The notes under the pieces are model-generated. The model saw nothing but the letters and a program-made list of their open reading frames with translations, ran no database searches and was not told the origin of the DNA. This document shows positions 41,037 through 49,336 of a stretch of DNA of 64,000 nucleotides, piece by piece; the first letter of the stretch is position 1, and every line of letters starts with the position of its first letter. Source of the DNA: Streptomyces caniscabiei (GTDB taxonomy: Bacteria > Actinomycetota > Actinomycetes > Streptomycetales > Streptomycetaceae); NCBI RefSeq assembly GCF_014930365.1, contig NZ_JABXWI010000002.1, positions 791,841 to 855,840 on the forward strand. Reading direction: 5' to 3'. The position numbers and the translations under genes were made by a program.

Positions 41037-42433
41037 GCGTGCGGCTCCTGTTCCGTCAGGCCCGCGAGGCGCAGCAGCAGGGACTTGATCTCGGTGGCGG
41101 CGTACGCCTCCCGGGCCGGCCCCGGGGTGGAGCACAGCAGGACGGGACCGTCGTCGGGGTCGGCGGGGAGGCGGCCGTGGCTGCCGCGCACGCCGGCGGG
41201 GTTCAGCGGCACCGTGCTGATGCGGTAGCGGAAGCCCAGCTTCTTGCGGGCGACCTGGCCGACGGCGCGCAGCTTCACCGCGGGGACGGTCTCGTCGTAG
41301 AGCAGCTCGGCGGGGTCGTAGCCGGGCTTGCGGTGGATCTCGACCTGGCGGGCGAAGTCGGGGGCGCGCTCGTCGTCGAGCCAGTAGTAGTACGTGAACC
41401 AGGCGTCGGGGTCGGCGACGGCGACGAGTTCGCCGGAGCGCTCGTGGTCCAGGCCGTGCGCGGCCTTGCCCTCGGCGTCCAGCACCTCGTCCACGCCGTC
41501 GAGTCCGGCCAGCAGCTTGGCGACCTCCGCGGTGTCGGCCGGGTCCCGGACGTACACATGGGCCACCTGGTGGTCGGCGACCGCGAAGGCGCGTGAGGTC
41601 CAGGGGTCGAGGTACTCCATGTCGTCCTGGGTGTGCACCTGGAGCAGTCCGGCCCGGCGCAGGGCCCGGTTGATGTCCACGGGCCGGGAGACGGGCGTGA
41701 TGCCGTACTCGCTGAGCGCCACCACCGTGGCGCCCTCGCGCTGGAAGTGGTCGAGCAACGGACGCAGCGCGTCGTCGAGTCGGCGGGCCGCGCGGATCGT
41801 GGCGGGCGAGTCCGGGCCGGATCGCTGGGGCTCGTAGTCGAGTTGGGGGAGGTAGACGAGGGTGAGGTCCGGGTCGTGTTCGTCGAAGACCTGGCGGGCG
41901 GCACCCAGGATCCACTGGGTGGAGGGCATGCCGGCGTTGGGGCCCCAGTAGGTGAACAGGGGGAACGGACCGAGGCGGTCGGTGAGTTCGCCGTGCAGGC
42001 TGGGCGGCCAGGTGTAGCAGTCGGGTTCCTTGCGGCCGTCGGAGTAGTAGACCGGGCGCGGGGTGACCGTGAGGTCGACGTCCGCGCCCATCGCGTACCA
42101 CCAGCAGATGTTGGCGACCTTGTAGTCGGGGTCGGTCCTGCGGGCGGTCTCCCAGATCTTCTCGCCCCCGACGAGCGCGTTGTGCTGGCGCCACAGCAGC
42201 ACCTCGCCGAGGTCGCGGAAGTACCAGCCGTTGGCGACCGCGCCGTGCCCGGCGGGCGGTTCGCCGGTGAGGAACGTGGACTGGACCGTGCAGGTCACGG
42301 CGGGCAGGACGGGGTCGAGCCGGGCCCGGAAGCCGCGCTCGCCGAGAGCGGCCACGGCGGGCATGTGGGCCAGCAGCTTCGGGGTGAGACCGACGATGTC
42401 GAGGACGACGAGGCGGTGGGGTCGGGTGGTCAT
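41033..42433 (-). CDS. eboF: EboF-type alkaline-phosphatase-superfamily phosphodiesterase
   Basis: This is a 466-residue protein of the type I phosphodiesterase/nucleotide pyrophosphatase branch. The metal and nucleophile region is LVVLDIVGLTPKLLAHMP, then AVTCTVQSTFLTGEPPAGHGAVANGWYFRD (about 44-74) with the Thr/Ser nucleophile zone. LVYLPQLDYEPQRSGPDS supplies the second metal-site Asp and His equivalents; the last His appears replaced by Gln/Arg here. VVALSEYGITPVSRPVDIN and VADHQVAHVYV complete the core. It matches the EboF/UbiA-prenyltransferase-associated phosphatase family. No signal peptide is present, so it probably works in the cytosol on a small phosphorylated or sulfated intermediate. 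AAGGAGC precedes the ATG. Confidence 0.82.
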   Translation of the reverse strand: MTTRPHRLVVLDIVGLTPKLLAHMPAVAALGERGFRARLDPVLPAVTCTVQSTFLTGEPPAGHGAVANGWYFRDLGEVLLWRQHNALVGGEKIWETARRTDPDYKVANICWWYAMGADVDLTVTPRPVYYSDGRKEPDCYTWPPSLHGELTDRLGPFPLFTYWGPNAGMPSTQWILGAARQVFDEHDPDLTLVYLPQLDYEPQRSGPDSPATIRAARRLDDALRPLLDHFQREGATVVALSEYGITPVSRPVDINRALRRAGLLQVHTQDDMEYLDPWTSRAFAVADHQVAHVYVRDPADTAEVAKLLAGLDGVDEVLDAEGKAAHGLDHERSGELVAVADPDAWFTYYYWLDDERAPDFARQVEIHRKPGYDPAELLYDETVPAVKLRAVGQVARKKLGFRYRISTVPLNPAGVRGSHGRLPADPDDGPVLLCSTPGPAREAYAATEIKSLLLRLAGLTEQEPHA

Positions 42434-42534
42434 CGCCGGTGCTCCTTGAGGCCGGGCCGAAGGCTCATCGCTGGTTCTCCCTTGCAGGGGGCCGGGGCCG
42501 GTCGTGGGCTCCCGGTGGGGCGGTCGCGGGCTCG

Positions 42535-43713
42535 TCATCGGTCGTCCTTGAGGCCGAGGCCGGTCAACCGGTCGCGGGCCCAGGCGAGTTCGGCGGCGAT
42601 CCCGCCGGGCAGGTCGGTGGGCGGTTCGGGCAGGACGGACCAGGTGTAGGTCTCGACCTCGATGTGGTCGCAGTCGGCCGAGGGCCCGCCGAGGAGTCCT
42701 GCCAGCACCCGGCCCAGCTGGTCGGCGGTGGTGTGCAGCGGCGGTTCGGGGTCGGCGTGCAGCGGGGCGTGGAAGTGGACGCGCCAGGGGCCGGTGTCCG
42801 TGGGCAGTGCTCCGCCCAGCGCGTCCGGCAGATCGTCGACACCCAGCACCTCCGGCCCCGCAGCCTCCGGGTGCCCCGACCTGGATGCCGTGCGCGTCTG
42901 GTGCAGGAAGCGTGGTTCGGCGAGGCGGTGCAGGGCCGCGCGGGCGGTGGGGTCGGCCGGGTCGGTGGCCTCGATCGCGCAGGACGCCTGGAGCTTGACC
43001 ACCGGCAGCCCGGCCTCGGCGAGGCGGCGCAGGGCCGCGCCGGGTTCCTCGAACTGCACGGCGAGGTGGCAGGCGTCGAGGCAGACGCCGAGCCGTTCGG
43101 GATCGAGGCCGCGCAGTTCCCGTACGGCCTGGACGGTGGTCTCGACGACGCAGCCGGGCTCCGGTTCGAAGCCGACGCGGACGCGGCGGCCGGTGTCCGA
43201 CTCGATCGTGGCGAGCCCGGTGGCGAGCCGGTCCAGGGCGCGGCGGGCGGTGTCGGCGCGGTCCGGCGGCCAGGGTGTGCGCCAGGCCAGCGGCAGGGTG
43301 GAGACACTGCCGCGTTCCGCGTCGTCGGGAAGGAGCGCGGCGAGGAGTCGGGCGCAGTCGAGGGTGTGCGTCAGGCGGGCCTCGTCCGCCCAGTCGGGGA
43401 GGTAGACGTCCTTCTTGACCACGTCGCGGTGGAACCCGGCGTAGGGGAAGGCGTTGAGGGTGACGGTCTCCAGGCCCCGGGCGTCGAGCTCGCTCCTCAG
43501 TCGTCCCAACTCGCCCGGCTCGCGGGTGAGTCGGGTGACGACGTCACGGGCGAGCCAGAGTCCGATGCCCAGCCGGTCGACGCCCAGCCGCTCCCGCACC
43601 GGTTCGGCGTGGTCGGCGAGTTGCGCGAGGACACCGTCGAGGTCCTCCGCCTGGTGGACGTTGCTGCAGTAGCCGAGGTGGACGGTGGTGCCGTCGGGGT
43701 GCCGGAAGCGCAT
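42535..43713 (-). CDS. eboE: EboE metabolite traffic protein (TIM-barrel isomerase-like)
   Basis: This is a 392-residue protein of the AP-endonuclease-2/xylose-isomerase-like superfamily, recognisable as EboE. It opens with GYCSNVHQAEDLDGVLAQL and LGIGLWLARDVV, followed by LNAFPYAGFHRDVVKKDVYLPDWAD, VGFEPEPGCVVET and GVCLDACHLAVQFE. The last two hold the acid and His residues that line the metal site in this superfamily. HFHAPLHAD and DHIEVETYTWSVLPE near the C-terminus are EboE hallmarks. GAGGGGCC precedes the ATG. It starts 10 bp downstream of the TatD-type gene. Its biochemical reaction is not established. In cyanobacteria Ebo genes are needed for movement of a scytonemin precursor to the periplasm. 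Confidence 0.85.
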   Translation of the reverse strand: MRFRHPDGTTVHLGYCSNVHQAEDLDGVLAQLADHAEPVRERLGVDRLGIGLWLARDVVTRLTREPGELGRLRSELDARGLETVTLNAFPYAGFHRDVVKKDVYLPDWADEARLTHTLDCARLLAALLPDDAERGSVSTLPLAWRTPWPPDRADTARRALDRLATGLATIESDTGRRVRVGFEPEPGCVVETTVQAVRELRGLDPERLGVCLDACHLAVQFEEPGAALRRLAEAGLPVVKLQASCAIEATDPADPTARAALHRLAEPRFLHQTRTASRSGHPEAAGPEVLGVDDLPDALGGALPTDTGPWRVHFHAPLHADPEPPLHTTADQLGRVLAGLLGGPSADCDHIEVETYTWSVLPEPPTDLPGGIAAELAWARDRLTGLGLKDDR

Positions 43714-43723
43714 GGGTGGCCCC

Positions 43724-44578
43724 TCACTCCCCGCCGCGCCGGACGGAGTTGCCCTGGAAGCTCGACGCCTCGTCGGGCTTGGGCTCGTCGAGGTCCAGCC
43801 GTCCGCTCTGGCCGTAGAAGGCGACCGGGTTGCGCCACAGCACCCGGTCGACGGTGTCGTCGTCGAAACCGGCGGCGAGCATGGCGTCGGCGGTCCTGCG
43901 GGTCTTCAGCGGGTCCGAACGGCCCCAGTCGGCGGCCGAGTTGACGAGGACGCGCTCGGTGCCGTGGTCCTGGAGGATGGCCACCATGCGGTCCTCGCTC
44001 ATCTTGGTCCTCGGGTAGATCGAGAACCCGGCCCAGCAGCCGCTGTCGAGGACCATGCCGACGGTCAGCTCGTTGAGGTGGTCGAGGACGACGAGTTCGG
44101 GCGCGATGCCCGACTCCCGTACGACGTCGAGGGTGCGCCGGGTCCCGGCGGCCTTGTCGCGGTGCGGGGTGTGCACGAGGGCGGGCAGTTCGTGCTCGAT
44201 CGCGAGCTGGAGCTGGAGCGCGAGCGCCTCGTCCTCCTCCGGCGTCATGGAGTCGTAGCCGATCTCACCGACGGCGACCACCCGGTCCTTGGCGAGGTAG
44301 CGGGGCAGTTCGTCCAGGACGGGACGGCAGCGCGGGTCGTTGGCCTCCTTGGGGTTGAGGGCGATCGTGCAGAAGTGCTGGATACCGAACTGGGCGGCCC
44401 GGTAGGGCTCCCAGCCGAGCAGCGCGTCGAAGTAGTCGTAGAAGCTCTCGGGCGAGGTGCGGGGCTGGCCCAGCCAGAACGCCGGTTCGACGACGGCGCG
44501 CACTCCGGCGGCGTGCATCGCCTCGTAGTCGTCGGTCGTGCGGGAGGTCATGTGGATGTGGGGGTCGAAGATGCGCAC
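43724..44578 (-). CDS. eboB: EboB TatD-type metal-dependent hydrolase
   Basis: This is a 284-residue amidohydrolase-fold protein. The metal ligands are seen in DPHIHM (about 5-10), VAVGEIGYD (Glu), LVHTPHRDKAAGTRRTLDVV (His), VLDHLNE (Asp-His) and LVNSAADWG (Asp). It is close to TatD deoxyribonuclease-like proteins but of the EboB group, which is thought to act in small-molecule metabolism rather than on DNA. The start is GTG 44576-44578 with GAGGAAAG upstream; the conserved RIFDPHIH begins immediately. It is tightly followed by eboE and preceded by eboA. The reaction is unknown. Confidence 0.85.
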   Translation of the reverse strand: MRIFDPHIHMTSRTTDDYEAMHAAGVRAVVEPAFWLGQPRTSPESFYDYFDALLGWEPYRAAQFGIQHFCTIALNPKEANDPRCRPVLDELPRYLAKDRVVAVGEIGYDSMTPEEDEALALQLQLAIEHELPALVHTPHRDKAAGTRRTLDVVRESGIAPELVVLDHLNELTVGMVLDSGCWAGFSIYPRTKMSEDRMVAILQDHGTERVLVNSAADWGRSDPLKTRRTADAMLAAGFDDDTVDRVLWRNPVAFYGQSGRLDLDEPKPDEASSFQGNSVRRGGE

Positions 44579-44745
44579 GGGCAGGTCTTTCCTCGGGTGG
44601 TGCGGTGGGCCGCGCCGACTGCGGCCGGGGCGGTGACGGTGTGCGGAGGAGGCGGGACGGGACGGACACGGGGACCGTGCGGCGCGCCCTGGCCAGGGGA
44701 GGCGGACTGCCGGGTGGAGACCGGGACCCGGGAGGGAAGATCGGG

Positions 44746-45528
44746 CTACGGGGAGGCCGTGGCCCGGTGGAGTGCCCTCAAGGCGCGCTCGGCGGCCTCT
44801 CGGCGCTCGGGTGCCGCGGCGCGCGTCTCGGCGGTGAGTCCGTCGGCGAGCCGGGCGGCGGCGGGGAAGGGGCGGACGACGGGCCAGATGTCCGCCGGTA
44901 CGTCACGCCCGGCGGCGACCCGCTCGTGCGCGAAGTCGGCCAGCATCCGGGCGAGTTCGGCGTCGGCGCGGGCAGGGAGACCATCGATCCGGTCCAACGG
45001 GATCTCGTGGAACACGCACTTCAGCACGGCCTGCCGGTACTCAGCGTCGGGCAGCCTGGCCGCGCCGTACGGGCCGAGAGCGGCCTCGACGAGGCTGCTG
45101 TCGTTGCCGCGCAGGGCGTCACGGACGAGCGGGAGGGCGAGATCGCCGAGGGGTTCCGGGGCCGCGTCGCCGTGGTCCGCCGCGAGCAGCGGCAGGGTTC
45201 GCAGCACCGCCCGTTGTTCGGCCGGATCACCGTGGCGGTGCAGGCCCGTCAGTTCGTCGGCGAGTGGCTGTCCGCCCAGCGGCAGCGCGGTGAGCAGGAC
45301 CGCGCGGGCGGCCTCGTCGACGGTCCAGCGCGCGTCCAGCCGGGCCCGCCCGCAGCGTCTTCGGGCGGCCGGGAACAGGGTGCGGACGGCGGCGGGGCGC
45401 TCGGTGACACGGGCCACGGCCTCGTCGAGCCAGGCGCGGGCGGCCGGGTCCAGCGGGTGCCGGGCGAGGAGGGTGCGGGGATCGGAGCGTTCGGCCGTCG
45501 CGGAGGGCGGCATTCCGGTGGAGACCAT
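44746..45528 (-). CDS. eboA: EboA domain protein
   Basis: This is a 260-residue, mostly helical protein of the EboA family, which has no known activity. Typical segments are LRTLPLLAADHG, VRDALRGNDSSLVEAALGPYGA, AEYRQAVLKCVFHEIPLDRIDGL and ADAELARMLADFAHERVAAGRDVPADIWPVV, with the conserved KCVF and DFAHERVAAGR stretches. AGGAGG lies upstream of ATG 45528. It follows the sugar-phosphate-isomerase gene by about 70 bp and precedes eboB by about 170 bp on the same strand. The 167-bp gap to eboB contains no other gene. A scaffolding or binding role in the Ebo pathway is inference. Confidence 0.85.
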   Translation of the reverse strand: MVSTGMPPSATAERSDPRTLLARHPLDPAARAWLDEAVARVTERPAAVRTLFPAARRRCGRARLDARWTVDEAARAVLLTALPLGGQPLADELTGLHRHGDPAEQRAVLRTLPLLAADHGDAAPEPLGDLALPLVRDALRGNDSSLVEAALGPYGAARLPDAEYRQAVLKCVFHEIPLDRIDGLPARADAELARMLADFAHERVAAGRDVPADIWPVVRPFPAAARLADGLTAETRAAAPERREAAERALRALHRATASP

Positions 45529-45599
45529 GACGGGACAACCTCCTGTGGGGGTGGAGGGGTACGGAGGGCCGGGGGGTGAGGTCGTCGGGCGCGGGCGGG

Positions 45600-46445
45600 T
45601 CAGGTCGTCGCCGCGCGCAGGAAGTCGAGCGAGCGGCGGGCCACTTCGGGCGCGTCGAGGGAACCGCCCTGGATCTCCACGGAGACCAGTCCGCGGTGGT
45701 CGAGGTCCTGGAGGGCGGCGAGCACGGGCGGGAAGTCGATCTCGCCGGATCCCAGTTCGAGGTGCTGATGGACCCCCCTTCGCATGTCCTCGATCTGCAC
45801 GTTCAGCAGACGCGGGGCGGCGAGGCGCACACACTCCAGCACCGTCCGCTCCTCCACGCAGTGCGCGTGCCCGATGTCGAGGGTGATCCCGAACAGCTCG
45901 TGCCCGCCGGCCAGTTCGGCGAGTTCGAGGCAGCGCTCCACGGTGTCGACGAACATGTAGGGCTCGGGTTCGAAGGCCAGCGAGACGCCGAACTCCTCGG
46001 CCGTCTCCAGGACGGTCTCGACGCCCGCCGCGAGCCGCTTCCACGCGTCCCGTTCCGGCAGCCCGTCCGGCGCGGGCCCGCTGCACAGGTGGACGGTGGG
46101 CGAGCCGAGGTCGGCGGCGATGCGTACGGCCCGTCGCAGCAGGTCGATCCTGCGCTCGGCCCCGTCCGCCATGAGGGTCGGGTGGTGCTTGCCCCAGGGG
46201 TCGAGGAGGTAGGGCGCGCCGGTCTCCACGGTGACGTCCAGTCCGTGCCGGGCCAGGTCCCGGGCGACCGCGGCCACCCGCCGGGGCAGGTCGTCCGCGT
46301 ACGGGTCGAGGTGGCCGTGGTCGAGGGTGAGGGCGACGCCGTCGTAGCCGAGGTCGGCGAGGACCGCGAGGACGTCGCCCAGCCGGTGGTTGGTGAAGCC
46401 GTTGGTGCCGTAGCCGAATCTGAGGGGGGTGGGGGGCGGGGTCAT
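45600..46445 (-). CDS. Sugar phosphate isomerase/epimerase-like protein (second TIM barrel of the Ebo operon)
   Basis: This is a 281-residue xylose-isomerase-like TIM barrel (AP_endonuc_2 family). Metal-site residues are visible in VTVETGAPY, VHLCSGPAP, LAFEPEPYMFVDT (Glu), GITLDIGHAHCVEE (Asp-His), NVQIEDMRRG (Glu/Asp) and LVSVEIQGG (Glu). It is shorter than EboE and lacks its C-terminal extension, so it is a separate family member rather than a duplicate copy. GCAGGAGA precedes ATG 46445. Its substrate is probably a sugar or cyclitol. It sits between the prenyltransferase and eboA in what looks like one transcript. Confidence 0.83.
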   Translation of the reverse strand: MTPPPTPLRFGYGTNGFTNHRLGDVLAVLADLGYDGVALTLDHGHLDPYADDLPRRVAAVARDLARHGLDVTVETGAPYLLDPWGKHHPTLMADGAERRIDLLRRAVRIAADLGSPTVHLCSGPAPDGLPERDAWKRLAAGVETVLETAEEFGVSLAFEPEPYMFVDTVERCLELAELAGGHELFGITLDIGHAHCVEERTVLECVRLAAPRLLNVQIEDMRRGVHQHLELGSGEIDFPPVLAALQDLDHRGLVSVEIQGGSLDAPEVARRSLDFLRAATT

Positions 46446-46475
46446 TCCGGCTTTCTCCTGCGGAGGTCGTGCTGT

Positions 46476-47468
46476 TCAGGTGGGGGATATGCGCCGGGCG
46501 AGCCGCCGCGCGAGGGGGTGCACGACGCCGAGGGCCGCCGCCACTGCCGTGGCTCCGCTCCGTGCGGTCAGCGCCGCCTGGAGGGGCATCAGCCCGAGGA
46601 TGCCGGCCCCGACGGCCCGCCGGACGTTCTCGCCCGACGGTTCCCGTACGGCACGGGCCTGGGCCGTTCCGTAGCTGCCGAGGTAGGCGAGGGCGCCCGC
46701 GGCGATCACGGCGGCCCGGGCGGCGGCGCCGACGCCGGCGCGGCCCTGAAGTCGCCCGGCACGCCAGGCGACGGCGGTGCGGACGGCCGGGAGTGCCGTG
46801 GCGAGGGCGGTGGTCGTGGAGGCGGCGAGGGTCGCGGCCGGCAGCCGGGGCGGGGCGCCCGAGATCTCGTGGCGGCTGAGGGCGGTGAGGGTGTAGGTGT
46901 GGGCGCCGACCAGTGCGGCGGGGACGGCGCCGCGCAGCAGGGCGGTGCCGGTCCCGGCCGTACGGTCCGCGCCGCGTCCGGCGGCCAGCGCGCCCGCGAG
47001 GACGTCGAGGGCGCGCGCGGAGGCCATGGCGGCCGGTCCGGCGGGGGTGGACTTGAGCTTCAGGTCGTACGCCCAGACGGCGGCGGCGAGAGGAAGCGCT
47101 CCCATGAGGCTGCGGCGGCCCCCCGAGGCGGCGGCGAGCGCGAGGCCGCCGGCGGTCAGGGTGGCGGCGACGGCGAGGGCGGTGCGGCGCGGGACCCGGC
47201 CCGACGGGACGGGACGCTCGGGGCGCTCGACCGCGTCGATCGTGGCGTCGGCGTAGTCGTTGAGGGCCATGCCGGCCCAGTAGAGGCAGACGGACGATCC
47301 CATCACACCGACCGTCCGCACGCCCAGCGGGTGGCCCGCGGCGGCGGCTCCCGCGAGCACATCGCCGGGGACGCTCAACGCGGCCGGGGCGCGGACGAGT
47401 TGGGCGAGGTCGGCGAGGCCCGTGGCAGGCCGCGGGCCGGAGCCCGGAACCGCTCTCCGATCTTTCAT
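46476..47468 (-). CDS. eboC: UbiA-family prenyltransferase (EboC / SCO3242-like)
   Basis: This is a 330-residue membrane prenyltransferase with eight to nine hydrophobic helices. The first Asp-rich motif is N70-D-Y-A-D-A-T-I-D79 in MALNDYADATIDAVERPERP. The second is YDLKLKST (about 126-133). These bind the prenyl diphosphate through Mg2+. UbiA proteins transfer a prenyl chain to an aromatic ring or polar head group. In Ebo loci the acceptor is thought to be a cyclitol- or sugar-like molecule, which is not shown. It is the first gene of the locus, 102 bp downstream of the FAD oxidoreductase, so the operon promoter may lie in that gap. Confidence 0.86.
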   Translation of the reverse strand: MKDRRAVPGSGPRPATGLADLAQLVRAPAALSVPGDVLAGAAAAGHPLGVRTVGVMGSSVCLYWAGMALNDYADATIDAVERPERPVPSGRVPRRTALAVAATLTAGGLALAAASGGRRSLMGALPLAAAVWAYDLKLKSTPAGPAAMASARALDVLAGALAAGRGADRTAGTGTALLRGAVPAALVGAHTYTLTALSRHEISGAPPRLPAATLAASTTTALATALPAVRTAVAWRAGRLQGRAGVGAAARAAVIAAGALAYLGSYGTAQARAVREPSGENVRRAVGAGILGLMPLQAALTARSGATAVAAALGVVHPLARRLARRISPT

Positions 47469-47570
47469 GGCGGCAACTTACCCATGCGACTTGAACATTC
47501 ACGTGGAGAAAGGGTGAAGACCTTTGTCTGTTCGTGATGTTGTCCGAATGTCACTCGGTGCTGCGGTGAC

Positions 47571-48983
47571 TCAGCGCTCCTGCCGGAGGCGCCGCCACAC
47601 CGCCTTGGCCGCGTTGTGGCCGGACATGCCGTGGACGCCGGGGCCCGGCGGGGTGGCCGAGGAGCAGATGAACACGGCCGGGTGCGGGGTGTCGTACGGG
47701 CGGAGCGAGAGCCCCGGGCGGAGCAGCAGTTGGAGGCCGGAGGCGGCGCCACAGGCGATGTCGCCGCCCACGTAGTTCGCGTTGTGCGCGGCCAGTTCGG
47801 GCGGGCCCGCGGTGGCGCGGGCGAGCACGCGGTCGCGGAACCCCGGGGCGAAGCGCTCCAGTTGACGCTCGACGGCGTCCGTCAGGTCGCCCGTCCAGCC
47901 GTTCGGGACGTGGCCGTACGCCCAGAAGACGTGCTTGCCCTCGGGGGCCCGGGCGGGGTCGACCAGGCTGGGCTGCACCGTGATGAGGAAGGGCGGGTCC
48001 GGCGCGCGGCCCCGCCGGGAGGCCGCGTCGAGCGCCGCGCCGATCTCGGCCCTGCTCGCGCCGACCTGGACGGTGCCGGCGCGGCGCGCCTCCTCGGCGG
48101 TCCACGGCACGGGGCCGTCCAGCGCGTAGTCGAGCTTGAAGACGCTCGCGCCGTAGCGGTAGGCGTCGTAGTGGCCGCCGAAGCCGGCGATCCGGGCAAG
48201 TGCGGTGGGTGAGGTGTCGAAGACGTAGGCGCGGGCGGGCGGCAGGTCGTCGAGGCGCTTGACCTCGTAGTCGGTGTGGACGGTGCCGCCGAGGTCCTTC
48301 AGATAGGCGGCGAGCGCGTCGGAGATGGCCTGCGAGCCGCCCCGGGCGACCGGCCAGCCGGCGGCGTGCGCGGCCAGGGCGAAGACCAGGCCGACGGCGC
48401 CGGTGGCCAGGCCCCCCAGCGGGGCGATGACATGGGCGACGAGTCCGGCGAAGAGCGCCTGGGCCCGCTCGTCCTTGAAGCGGCGCATCAGCCACGTCGA
48501 GGGCGGCAGGCCGACGAGGCCGAAGCGGGCCAGGGTGACCGGGTCCCGGGGCAGCGCGGACAGCGGCAGCGACATGAAGTCCCGGACGAGCGTGTCCCAC
48601 CGGGGCAGGAAGGGCTCGACCAGCCTGCGGTACGCGCCCGCGTCACGCGGCCCGAACGAGGCGGCCGTCTCCCCCACCGAGCGCGACAGCACCGCCGCCG
48701 AGCCGTCGAGGAAGGGGTGCGCCATCGGGAGGTCGGCGTGCAGCCACTCCAGGCCGTAGCGGTGGAGCGGCATCGCCTTGAACGCGGGCGAGTTGACGCC
48801 GAGCGGGTGGGCGGCCGAGCAGGGGTCGTGGTGGAAGCCGGGCAGGGTCAGCTCCGCGGTGCGGGCGCCCCCTCCCACGGTGTCCTTCGCCTCGAACACG
48901 GCCACGGAGAATCCGCGGCGGGCCAGCTCCACGGCGGCCGTCAGGCCGTTCGGCCCCGCCCCCACCACCACCGCGTCGAGCAT
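47571..48983 (-). CDS. NAD(P)/FAD-dependent oxidoreductase, phytoene-desaturase (CrtI)-like
   Basis: This is a 470-residue flavoprotein. The FAD-binding Rossmann motif [28 protein letters not shown] (about 5-32) has the Glu ribose ligand, then [27 protein letters not shown], the CrtI-like substrate-domain start. The C-terminal FAD motif [21 protein letters not shown] is intact. No carotenoid synthase genes are near, so lycopene-type chemistry cannot be assumed. Many streptomycetes carry such proteins singly. ATG 48983 begins the conserved strand directly; its ribosome-binding site is weak. It is on the same strand and 102 bp upstream of the Ebo operon and might be its first gene. Confidence 0.84.
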   Translation of the reverse strand: MLDAVVVGAGPNGLTAAVELARRGFSVAVFEAKDTVGGGARTAELTLPGFHHDPCSAAHPLGVNSPAFKAMPLHRYGLEWLHADLPMAHPFLDGSAAVLSRSVGETAASFGPRDAGAYRRLVEPFLPRWDTLVRDFMSLPLSALPRDPVTLARFGLVGLPPSTWLMRRFKDERAQALFAGLVAHVIAPLGGLATGAVGLVFALAAHAAGWPVARGGSQAISDALAAYLKDLGGTVHTDYEVKRLDDLPPARAYVFDTSPTALARIAGFGGHYDAYRYGASVFKLDYALDGPVPWTAEEARRAGTVQVGASRAEIGAALDAASRRGRAPDPPFLITVQPSLVDPARAPEGKHVFWAYGHVPNGWTGDLTDAVERQLERFAPGFRDRVLARATAGPPELAAHNANYVGGDIACGAASGLQLLLRPGLSLRPYDTPHPAVFICSSATPPGPGVHGMSGHNAAKAVWRRLRQER

Positions 48984-49165
48984 CGACGGCACGTCCGGAC
49001 CCCTTCGTCGTCGGCCGATGACCACCAGGCCTCGCCCCCGGGCTTCCGCCGTCGGCAAAACCTGCGCTCAGGATATGCCGAGGCACCGACGACACCGCTC
49101 ACGGGTCGCCCGCGCCGACGCCCGCCCCGGACCGTGCGGGCGCGGCCCGCCCGCCCCGCGGAGGT

Positions 49166-49320
49166 GTGTCACCCGCCCTGAGCGCGCAGGTGTCACCCGC
49201 CCTGAGCGCGCGCGGCTGCGGCGCGAGGTGAACACACGCGGGCGCCGCCCGCCCTGAGCGCACGTGAGTGCCGCTCGCGCGGGCGCCGCTCACCCCGAGC
49301 ACGCGCGGGCGCCACTCGCC
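49166..49320. repeat. Degenerate GC-rich tandem repeat between two genes
   Basis: GTGTCACCCGCCCTGAGCGC occurs at 49166-49185 and again at 49190-49209, a 24-bp period. Decayed versions continue to about 49320 (CGCCCGCCCTGAGCGCACGT, CGCTCACCCCGAGCACGCGC). It lies in the approximately 350-bp gap between the oxidoreductase and the inositol-monophosphatase-like gene. I see no gene in that gap. Confidence 0.7.
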
Positions 49321-49336
49321 CAGGGCCGCGTGTTCC

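Noticed and set aside
43724..44578. TatD DNase role for the amidohydrolase in the Ebo operon
   Set aside because: Fold and metal ligands match, but the operon context and sequence fit EboB, which is associated with small-molecule metabolism. A nuclease function has no support here.
47571..48983. Carotenoid biosynthesis cluster around the CrtI-like gene
   Set aside because: No phytoene synthase, GGPP synthase or cyclase gene is nearby. The UbiA gene next to it belongs with the Ebo genes.
49099..49302. Small minus-strand frame with repeated ALRAGDT peptides
   Set aside because: It is the translation of the degenerate 24-bp tandem repeat, with no start signal or codon bias.
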